Assembly: GCA_001692895.1 (NCBI GenBank)
Contig: KV748249.1
Coordinates: 558,001-622,000 of the forward strand
Direction of reading: 5' to 3'
DNA length: 64,000 nucleotides
Origin: Cenococcum geophilum 1.58
Lineage: Eukaryota > Ascomycota > Dothideomycetes > Gloniales > Gloniaceae
Within the stretch, counting starts at the first letter, position 1. Each line of letters starts with the position of its first letter. The translations under genes were made by a program, and so were the position numbers. Under the pieces are notes generated by a model. The model ran no database searches and was not told the origin of the DNA. It was given only the letters and a program-made list of their open reading frames with translations. Shown in pieces: positions 55,516 to 64,000 of the stretch.

Positions 55516-55686
55516 TGTCTGAATAAGGTTTTGCAATACGGTGGATACGGTTACTTGTAACTAATTGGGTTGATTACGTAAGCTAAGCGAGCTCAGGAGG
55601 TCTATTAAATTCCACCTATAGAAGTAGAAGGAAAGAATAAGACGAAATACAATTGAAACCAAAACACCCCCACCGTGATTCCAACA
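55516..55686 (+). repeat. 3' LTR of Copia-3 (171 bp)
   Basis: Starts TGTCTGAATAAGG, ends GATTCCAACA, and is followed by the TTTAG duplicate. Gag runs almost up to the LTR. Confidence 0.95.
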
Positions 55687-55691
55687 TTTAG

Positions 55692-56762
55692 GTTATAGTT
55701 TAAATTTAAGTTAAGGGTCTTATCCGTAGGTTGCGTAGAACAGCGTTACGCCTATTAATTTATTTCTTATATTATTCGCAGTAAACTTAGCTAAAGGTAG
55801 CTACTTTTCCCAGTCGTCTTATAGGTAGGAGTAGTATATTTATAGGTATTATTTTATAATCGCGTTTATAATTTTAGTTTAACCATCTATCTTTAAATAA
55901 AATGTAGTTAAGAGTTATATTTATATACTTAATTGTTTATATAGGGCTTACTAGAAGTCTAAAATAAACTAGCTTCTGTGGTTAGATATTATTAAATTAA
56001 AAAGTCTATATAGCTTAAAGACGTACTTAATAAAACATTTAGCTACTAATATTATATTAATTAAGTCTATAGGAATTATATATCGCATTTTTATAAGATA
56101 GTTAATAACTACTATAATATTTATAAACCTATTACTGTTAGGCAGGTTAACCACAAAGTTAATTAAAATATTTTACCATCTTTATATTAGAATTAGCAAC
56201 GAGTAAAGTACTCCTTATTTCTTTATATAAGAGGTCTTCTTATACACGTATATTCTATATGCTTAAACGTATTTTTATATATAGTTGTATATTATAAGCT
56301 AGTAATATACTTATTAGATAATTTTATAGGTCTTTATATAGCTAAGATACCCTACTATAGGGGAATTATATATAAATTTAAGTATCTTAAATTATAAGGG
56401 TTTAGAATTTAGGACTACTATCTTCTATTAATAGTATAACCGATTATTACGGATTTTATATATAGCGAGTGTAATATCCTTATATTACCGTTTCCCTATT
56501 TAAATTACTTTTATTATATTTACTATTTAGGGGTTATTCTTATATTTATACTCTATTAATTTATTAATTTCTATATCCTACTTATTAATTTCTAATTTAT
56601 TTTTATTAAGCTTTATATTTAGAAATATAGGGCGTAGTTTCTTAAAGCGTTTAGAGGGCAGTAAAATTTATAATTAATTTATAATCCGTTTATTAGAGGC
56701 ATTTATAGGTAAGTTCTATAATTGTTATATTAATAAGTTAGGCTTTTAATTAAGTTTACTAG
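55692..56762 (-). pseudogene. Gypsy-3 integrase core and upstream pol part
   Basis: An uninterrupted minus-strand stretch at 55969-56154 reads VNLPNSNRFINIIVVINYLI and then an LINIILVAKCFIKYVFKLYR segment ending NHRS, the integrase core of Gypsy elements. Downstream (55700-55960) come LLTTFYLKIDG, then DDWEK-LPLAKFTANNIRN. The part above 56160 is more decayed. Fossil. Confidence 0.85.
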
Positions 56763-57186
56763 TGTAACGGAACCTTGTAGCAAGTACTACAATAGGCTTA
56801 TTAATAGGCTAGGTGTATAGGTAATGTAAATTAAAGTTAACAACGTAATAATAACTGGTGGAGTAGTTGCCTAACAGATTAACTTTAATTATATTCTAAG
56901 AATTACTATAAGGAAGGAACTATCTAGGTAGGGATTAAGGGTCCTTAAATACACAACCGTACTTCTATAAAATCCTTCTTGTACGTAATATACGTCTTAT
57001 ATATAAGGTACGTAGTGTTTCTCTTATTCCTCTTATTTAATACGTAGCATATTATATAACCTTAGTTACTATTCCTTGTTATATAGTTTTATTAGCTTTA
57101 TTCTAGACTATACTTAAATTAACTAACTAGCTTCTTCTAACTCCTCTCTAAGTAGTTATAATATTGTACTTAAAGCGTCCGTAATA
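56763..57186 (-). repeat. 3' LTR of Gypsy-1c (424 bp)
   Basis: Plus-strand ends TGTAACGGAACCTTGTAGC...GCGTCCGTAATA. Like Gypsy-1d, and unlike Gypsy-1b, it has an AAGGTACGTAGTGTTTCTCT stretch (about 57007-57027) in place of the GATTAC-type array. Confidence 0.9.
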
Positions 57187-58835
57187 CTATCTCCCTTCTC
57201 TCTATTTTCGTCCTTAAAGATTCCTAATATCTTTAAGTCGTTTACTAGAGGTATAATATCCGTTTAATTAATTTGGTTAATATTATTACTTATTATACCT
57301 AAAGCAATTTCTTCTTTACACGCCTAACGTCGTGCTCGCACTATTACTGCAATATTATCTCTTAGTAAGATTATACCGTCTTTATATTCTCGTTATTTAA
57401 GAGAAGGGTTAGTTTATATTACGTTAGTAAACCCATCTTTATAATAACCGTCCTCTTACTTAAAGTGCACTAAAGCGAATATTTGTTCGTCCTATAACGT
57501 TTGCTTTACCTCTAATGCTAAATATACGCGACCTATTACCCTTAATAGTTGTCTAGTTCCTTAATTAATTTATCTTAGGGTCTTATATTTAATTTACTAC
57601 TACGCGGCTAGATAATAAACTGTCTATTACCCTAGTAAAGTTACGCCGTTCTTATAACGCAGAATAGGAGGCTGCTAATGCTTAGTAACGGGCCCTTAAG
57701 TCTCGTCTTGCGGCGTTTACTTAGTTAATCCGTCTTAAAAAGGTTTGTAAAAAGGTTTGTTTTAAGGAGTAGAAACTTATAGAATAAGGTTTATAGGAAC
57801 TTAGTAATAAAAGAACGGATTTTTTTCTAATAGAGAAGGAAATAGATTTAAGTAGTTTGGCAACTGCTCTTTTTAGGTCCCCCTTAGGTAACTTATTTTT
57901 TAGCGATTTTTTTTTATTAATACTACCTAACCTAATTTCTTCCGATACTTCTATACCTTTTTTATAGCGTTTTTTAGGTTCTTTAGTAGCTCTTAGGTAG
58001 TCTTATTATAGCCTATCTACTTTACCTTATACTATATTTTATTGTTAATGTCCTTATAGCTAATAATCTTTAAAACTTGCCATTTATCTTCTTCTTATCC
58101 TCTATATATATCTGCTTTATAAACTAATAGCTTAACATTCCTATATACTGGTTCTAGCATTATAATATGCTATATAGGGTAAATTTCTATCTTAGCTGGT
58201 AGGTTTAACTTAAACGTAATTAGTAAAACCCTTTATATAATTTTAAAAGGTCCTAGTCTAATATAGTCTAACTTCTTACTCAGTTATTAACTCTTAAAAT
58301 TTTTATATAATAGCTATACTTTATCTCCCTCCTTAAGATCTAGTCCCTTAAATCTCTTAGTATTATAGTACCTTTTTATTCTCTCTTATACTTTCTTTAC
58401 TAATTCTATAAGGTCTATATAAAGATTTATTAGTATTTTTATTCTTTCTTTAGCTGTACTACTCGTTTTCTTTACTTACTATAGTAATAATAATATTCCT
58501 AGCTTATATCTGTAATTTGCCTTAAATAGTAATATACCTATTCCTTCTTATAGTATTGTATTATATATAAACTATATAACTAGTAATAGCAATACCTAAT
58601 TATTCTGTATATAATTAACATAATACCTTAGATACTATTTTAGTATCTAATTTAATCTTTCTATTTAACCGTCTATCTGCGGGTAATATATAGTAAAAGT
58701 TACTACTCTAACTTCTTACTCTGCTAAGAATACCTCCTAGAATACTGCTATAAATCTTAAATCTCTGTCCAATATAATTTTACTTAGTACTCCGTACCTT
58801 ATAAACACTTCCTTAATATAGATTCTAGCGATATC
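56763..58835 (-). mobile_element. Gypsy-1c: Ty3/Gypsy element, 3' part, fossil
   Basis: It has a 3' LTR (56763-57186, about 424 bp) followed by an internal region colinear with 31425-33075 of Gypsy-1b: the antisense-frame region (about 57600-57900), the chromodomain (about 58000-58080) and the integrase tail and core (to 58835). Gypsy-1d is inserted at 58835 in the opposite orientation, probably duplicating ATATC. The 5' part lies beyond the window. It is inserted in Gypsy-3. Broken, RIP-like. Confidence 0.88.
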
Positions 58836-59260
58836 TATTACGGACGCTTTAAGTACAATGTTACGACTACTTGGAGAGGAGTCGGAAGAAGCTAGTTGGT
58901 TAATTTAGGCACGGTTTAGAATAGAGCCGGTAGAACTATATAACGAGGAATAGTAACCAAGGTCACATAACATGCTATATATTAAACGAGAGGAACGAGA
59001 GGAACTTACGTACCTTATATATAAGACGTATATTACATATAAGAAGGATTTTATAGGAGTACAGTTACGTATTTAAGGACCCTTAGTCCCTACTTAGATA
59101 GTTCCCTCCTTATAGTAATTCTTAGAATATAATTGGAGTTAATCTATTAGGCAACCACTCCACTAGTTATTATTACNTTATTAACTTTTGTACTTGCATT
59201 TCCTATATACCTAGCCTAATAACAAGCCCATCGTAGTTCTTGCTACAAGGTTCCGTTACA
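58836..59260 (+). repeat. 5' LTR of Gypsy-1d (425 bp)
   Basis: Starts TATTACGGACGCTTTAAG and ends ACAAGGTTCCGTTACA. It contains AACGAGAGGAACGAGAGGAA (about 58985-59005). One ambiguous base lies near 59177. Confidence 0.92.
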
Positions 59261-59305
59261 TAATTACTACCTAGTTACGGTATTAAATATAGAAAGTCGA
59301 ATAAC

Positions 59306-60480
59306 ATGCCACTAAAAGCAGCTACCACAACGCCATTAACGGCGGCAACTACTTTAAGGTCAGGTGACACTAGTATGGCAGATACTAACTTATAGTAACC
59401 TGTAACGGTTGGACAGTTATAAGAGATAGTTGACTAGTTAATAGAAAATAATACAGTACTCGAAACTAGGATTAACGGGATAGGTGTAGTAAAGGTTAAG
59501 TTACTATTAATTAAAAGATTCTTAGGAGAAAGATCGAAGATTAAGGGATTCCTTACGCAAATGTACTTTAAAGTCGCGTAGGAAGGAGCTAAGCTGGTAA
59601 TACCTATGGATCAAATAGCGTATGCAGGATTATTCTTAATAGGAAGAGCACTTAAATAGTTTAAGCCTTACCTTATAGAAATCCAGGTAAATGGAATAAC
59701 GATAACGAACTAAGAGGTACGGTTTATGTTCTTAAGCTAGAATGGATTTATAAAACAACTTATATAAATATTTGGAGACCTAGAGGCAGTAACCACGGCA
59801 GAAAGAAAACTCTAAGATATTATATAACGAACCTTAGCAATTAAATACACGACGTAGTTTTAGACGCTAGCAACACAAGTTAAGTGGAACGATAGGGCGC
59901 TTATGGCATAGTATAAGTAAGGACTTAAGGCTAAAGTCTAGGATGTAATTATCCTAATAGAAGATGCGGACACCTTAAGGGAACTAATAGATTAAGTAAT
60001 TAAGATTAACAATTAGATCTACTAAAGGGAATAGACTAAGAAAGGTTAGGATAAAGTTTTATAGTTATATAAGGCGCAGAGTACGTAATAACTAAAGCTA
60101 AATTAGAGACTATGGTATGGCGCAGAGCTAATAGACCTAAGTGGTACTAAAGAAGCCTATAAGAGATAGAGTAAGAAACTATAAAAACCTAGAGGTTAAG
60201 AATCTAGTGATTATAGGACTAAGGAGCAGAGGCTAAACTAGGGATCTTAGCAGCAGAAGACGTTTAGGCGGACTCTATAGTAAAGTTAGTAGTTTAAAGA
60301 TAGAGCTTGCATAAATTGTAGGAAATAGGGTTATTTCGCGAGGGATTATAAAGATAGTTAGAGTTACTATATAATAAAGGGAACCAGACTAATAGTAGAA
60401 GGCGTATATATATAGAGGGATAATAGCGTACTACGAGGAATAAAGGAATGTTTAATTAGAAGTTTCGCGTTTTGTTATAA
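59306..60480 (+). pseudogene. Gypsy-1d gag
   Basis: The ATG at 59306-59308 starts MPLKAATTTPLTAATTLRSG. The capsid-like core includes GFLTQMYFKVA near 59550-59580 and MDQIAYAGLFLIGRALK near 59608-59658. The zinc knuckle ACINCRK-GYFARDYKDS lies near 60308-60360, with the last cysteine changed. It is typical of Gypsy chromovirus gag. Fossil with many breaks. Confidence 0.85.
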
Positions 60481-62400
60481 TAACGCATGCCGAATTTATA
60501 AAGACGCTAAGTATGGCGCAAGCTATTGGCCATAGGAGCTAAAATCTATAGAGTATAGAGGGACTAATAAACTAGTTCGCAGATCGGATATTAAGAATAA
60601 TAAATTCAATAAAGGCGAAATATTTTATAATAATAAGGCAATAAGGGCAGCTTACTAAAAGCGTATAGACCTTGGAGATGTTATATAAGAGGTAGAGGAT
60701 AATTCTACTATAGAATAGGGAATATTAGTAGGGATTAAGACCCTACTAGACACGATGTCTATCGCTTTACAAGATAAAAGGAAGAGTGTCCTACAGAGAC
60801 TAAGCAAGCAGACGACTGCTAGTGCTACTTTATTACTCAATAAAGGCAAAAGGCCAAAGGCTTAAGATTCTTAAGACGAGATAAAAGACGACTAAGATTC
60901 TTAAGACAAGATAAGGTAAGCTTAAGGACCTATAACGGACAATAACCGATGGAGCAGAGCAGTAGCTTAGTTTAAAGATATACGAATAAGCTTGGGATAG
61001 AGTTTCCTACAGGTATAAGACTCTTAAGACGAGATAAGTGAGATTTAAGACTCTTAAGATAAGATAAGAACACCTAAGCCTAGTTAGACTAAGGCAGGAG
61101 CTAAGCTTAAGTTAGAAGCAAGCTTAGGATTAAAGAATCTAAGGGACTAAGAATTTGGAGTATAAATAAAAGCACCTATAGGTAAGAGGCAAGGAGCTTC
61201 TTTACAAATTAGAGAATCTATAGTGCAGATAGCAGTTAGATTAGGAGACAGGTATATAAACCTAGAAGACTTACTAGGAGAACACGGTATTCGGCCTAAA
61301 GATTAAAGAATTAATACTAAGATTAAGAAGTAAGAAGACTTTAAGGATTTACTTATAAGACGCAAAAGGAAAGAAACTATAGAGGAATTTAGAGCAAGAA
61401 TTACCTTATAGCAAGAACAGAAACGGAATAAGAGATCTAATATACTAGGTCGTATAAAGGATAAAGCACCTATATAAAGAATTACCAATAGGCCTAGGGT
61501 AGGCATACTAAGAGCTAAGTGGCTTACTAAACTATAAAACGAAGAGGATCTAGAGATTTTAACTAGGTTTAAAGAACGATATATAAAGGGCTATTATAAT
61601 ATAGTAATAAGAAGATACTTCCTTACGGACAAACTATATACACTCCAGCAGCTGTATTAAAGGTAGTATAGGTAAAGGCGTAATAATAAGTAGGAAGATT
61701 TCTATATATAGTTGGACGAAAAAGTTATCTAAGACTACCCAATTATAGAAAAGGCTATGAGTTATATTAAAGGAGCCTTAATTATAATATTAAAATATTT
61801 AGAGGAGTAATTAGAGGACTAGAGAAGCGGAAGGCAAATTACAGTATCTACGAACGAAGTCGTAACGCTTAGATTAACGCGAGAGAGGTTTAAACTTAGG
61901 GATAAAGACAAACTAAGAGTTAACCTAAAACACTAAGTATATTATATATTGGTATAGATTATATATATAGATAATGCGTGCAATATATATAGAGTACTAA
62001 AAGATAAAAACCGGAAGTACCTAGTAAGAATATACTGGTTAATAGATAAGGCGAAATATCAAAACATTAAGTATATGCATAGTTAGCACCTAGTAGAAGT
62101 ATAAAGTTAGGGAGACTTAACACTTTAACCAGGAAGATTCCTTACGGAAAAATGCCTAGATGGACGATAGTAGTAGGAGTGCCTAGAGAACATGTATCTA
62201 TAGTATATTAAAGATAAGAAGTAAACTAAGTATTGGCTAAAAGTGGACTAAGTATAAACAGGATTAAGCAGCTAATAGTTAGGAAAAGTAGAGGCCTATA
62301 AAACTAGAGGGAACTAGTAGTAAAGCCTTAGACCCTTAAAGGAATTTAAGGATAATACCTAAATTTATAAGTTAAGTAGTAAGATTAACAGTTTAAAGCG
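60480..62400 (+). other. Gypsy-1d region between gag and protease
   Basis: A long stretch of about 1.9 kb, colinear with about 35450-37300 of Gypsy-1b. It contains several SARAISQV-type direct repeats (CTTAAGACGAGATAAG occurs four to five times between 60860 and 61070). The frame is rich in K, E and R. No known domain was recognised; it may be an extended gag C-terminus or a spacer. Minus-strand open stretches here are shadows. Confidence 0.5.
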
Positions 62401-64000
62401 CTAATAGATAGTAGAGTAACGCGAAACCACATCTTACTAGTAGCAGTTAAGAGAATGGGAATACTACATAGGAAAAAGGAGCACTCTTACCTATCAGTGA
62501 CGATTTTAGGAGACCTAATAACCTACGGAAGAGGGATTATTAATCTTAAAATAGGACCTATTTAGTTAACCATTAAAGGGAGATAAATCGAGATATCTTT
62601 TAATATATTACTATTAGGAAATAATAAGGCAGTACTAGAAATACCTTAGTTACAGGAATATAACCTAAAGATTGATTAGATTACGGGTTAAGTTAATATT
62701 AGGGATACTTAACGCCATAAGATATAATAACAAGCTAAGTTAGTATAGTACTAAGTAGGAGCGACCTATAAAGAAATAGAGAAGGGACTAAGTTATATAC
62801 TAAAGAGATACTATAAGTACGGTAAGAAACTATAGTTACTAAAAAGTAAAAAGCTGTTAGAGTATATAGTATAGGACTATAAGATAGAATTAGAACTAGG
62901 AATAAGTCTAAGGTTCTTTCTAATCTATAAGCTTACTAAGGAAGAAGGCAAAGTACTAAAAGAGTTTGTCTAGGAAAACCTATAAAAAGGATATATTAGA
63001 CTATCGCAGTTATTAGTAGGTTACCCAGTACTATTTGTACCGAAAAAGAACGGTAAACTAAGGCTATATATTAACTATAGACAGTTAAATGGCATTATTA
63101 GAAAGGATAGGTATCCTTTACCCTTAATTAGCAAAATCTAAGACAGGATAGGTAACGCGCAAATCTTTATAAAGATAAATCTAAGATGGGCGTACTATTA
63201 GATTAGGATTAAGGAAGGCGATAAATAAAAGGCAGCTTTTAGGTTAAAGGAAGGACTATATAAACTATTAGTTATGCAATTCGGGCTTATAAACGCACTA
63301 GTAACGTTCTAGAAGTGTATTAATAATATATTAGAAAAGCACTTAGATAAATTTATTATGGTATACCTTAACAATATTATTATCTACTTAATAACTAAGG
63401 AAGAACACGGGGAATATATTAAATAGGTCTTAAAGAGACTATAGAAAGAATAGATGCTAGTAGTAATTAAAAAATGCGAGTTCTTTACTAGGAAGACCGA
63501 TTTTATTAAATTTATTATTAAACTAGGCTAACTTAGCATAAATTTAAAGAAGATTAAGGCTATAGTAAATTAGTAAGAACTAGAGAACGTTACGCAATTA
63601 AGATTGTTTTTAGGGTTTTGTAATTACTACAGAAGGTTTATAGCGTAGTAGTTAAAGGATATTAAGCCATTTACGCGATTAATAAAGAAAGAAAAACTAT
63701 AGGTATGGGGAGAGGAGTAGCGGAGACTATTTAAGTAAGTTAAAGAGTTGTTTACTTAAGAGCCAGTTCTTAAGATCTATTAACTAGGACTAAAGACGGT
63801 TATAGAAACGAATACATTAGACTATATACTAGGGGCGTGCTTTATATAGAAATATTAGAATAAATAGCACCTAGTAATATACTACAGTTAAAAAATAATA
63901 CTACTAGAGTTAAACTATAGCATTTATAACAAGGAGTTATTATGTATAGTTATAGCACTAAAGAAATAGAGAGTATTCTTATAAGGTATAGAGAAACTAT
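62399..64000 (+). pseudogene. Gypsy-1d protease, reverse transcriptase, RNase H start
   Basis: The protease has the ALIDSR context near 62399-62420. RT boxes: [20 protein letters not shown] near 63020-63080, AFRLKEGLYKLLVMQFGLIN near 63235-63295, and MVYLNNIIIYL near 63358-63392. RNase H lead-in: SINLKKIKAIVN near 63535-63570 and FLGFCNYYRRFI near 63608-63645, to the window edge. Standard Ty3/Gypsy. Fossil with many breaks. Confidence 0.9.

Larger units (their letters stand above)
53577..55686 (+). mobile_element. Copia-3: short gag-only LTR element, fossil
   Basis: It is 2110 bp long, with 171-bp LTRs flanked by exact TTTAG duplicates (53572-53576, 55687-55691). The LTRs differ at about 11 positions, nearly all transitions. 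The interior encodes a Copia-type gag with a zinc knuckle and no protease, integrase, RT or RNase H, so the element depended on others. It is less RIP-damaged than its neighbours and keeps longer open stretches. It is broken, with roughly twenty breaks in the gag frame. It is younger than Gypsy-3. Confidence 0.93.
52067..56762 (-). mobile_element. Gypsy-3: Ty3/Gypsy element, 3' half, fossil
   Basis: Sense is minus. Visible parts are the 3' LTR (52067-52371), a purine tract (C run at 52374-52382), a 3' module, the chromodomain and integrase tail (about 52750-53400), and the integrase core (about 55690-56160). RNase H/RT-side sequence follows up to 56762, where Gypsy-1c begins. Copia-3 is inserted at TTTAG. 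A small insertion lies at about 53395-53545. It is inserted in Copia-2b. The 5' half is beyond the window. Broken, RIP-like. Confidence 0.88.
58836..64000 (+). mobile_element. Gypsy-1d: Ty3/Gypsy element, 5' part, fossil
   Basis: It has a 5' LTR (58836-59260), leader, gag (about 59306-60480), a linker, protease (about 62399-62600), RT (about 62930-63620) and the start of RNase H. It runs off the right edge. Sense is plus, opposite to its host Gypsy-1c of the same family, so the two LTRs near 57000 and 59000 face each other. Broken, with many RIP-type changes. Confidence 0.92.

Noticed and set aside
60655-61506. Two minus-strand open stretches (64 and 67 codons)
   Set aside because: They are antisense to Gypsy-1d, with no conserved counterpart in Gypsy-1b at the same position.
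1-64000. Telomere repeats, CRISPR arrays, rRNA or tRNA genes
   Set aside because: TTAGGG occurs only as isolated hexamers, and the tandem arrays found have no spacer-repeat structure. No RNA gene was recognised.

Overview
The window has no intact gene and looks like constitutive heterochromatin (centromeric, subtelomeric or an AT-rich isochore) of a filamentous ascomycete. Nearly all of it is transposable-element fossil. The sequence is rich in TpA and poor in CpA/TpG, reading frames are broken throughout by TAA and TAG, and the two LTRs of each element differ almost only by C/T and G/A transitions. This is the signature of repeat-induced point mutation (RIP), a process of Pezizomycotina. The genus cannot be named from what is visible. 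No tRNA, rRNA, CRISPR array or credible host gene was seen. Element names (Copia-1, Gypsy-1 and so on) are local labels.

Layout, left to right. (1) 1-8204: a Gypsy-2 3' part (6656-8204) is cut by a Gypsy-1 copy (2735-6655), itself cut by a Copia-1 copy (1-2734, minus strand) that leaves the window. (2) 8205-30607: the base layer contains a RIP-damaged Helitron transposase on the minus strand, with its DUF6570-like N-terminus at about 23762-24430 and its Rep (HUH) domain at about 8640-10498. Between these lie MITE-2 and a roughly 450-bp inverted-repeat element, MITE-1. MITE-1 holds two full-length LTR elements: Gypsy-2 (10534-16708, TSD GCCAT) and Copia-2 (16943-23166, TSD TTAAT). MITE-3 lies at 8243-8435. 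A pol-less LTR element with a gag-like gene and three tandem-repeat arrays lies at 25062-28928 (TSD ATAAG). (3) 30608-52066: a second Copia-2 copy is split by Gypsy-1 (30999-51267, TSD TCCGT). That is split by Copia-1b (38314-50676), and that by Copia-1c (43322-49560, TSD TTTAT), a four-level nest. (4) 52067-64000: Gypsy-3 (minus) interrupts the same Copia-2 copy. It carries a small gag-only Copia-3 element (53577-55686, TSD TTTAG) and a Gypsy-1 copy (56763-58835, minus), which is itself interrupted by another Gypsy-1 copy (58836 to window end, plus).

The most unusual signals are: a set of short palindromic sequence blocks just upstream of the 3' LTR in five unrelated LTR families, both Copia and Gypsy; an antisense reading frame conserved between diverged Gypsy-1 subfamilies, between the integrase and the 3' LTR; a gag-only LTR element; a pol-less LTR element with minisatellite arrays; and a short palindrome shared at the LTR/internal junction of different Copia families.

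Element boundaries rest on direct comparison of copies within the window and on target-site duplications. Domain limits inside broken elements are approximate.
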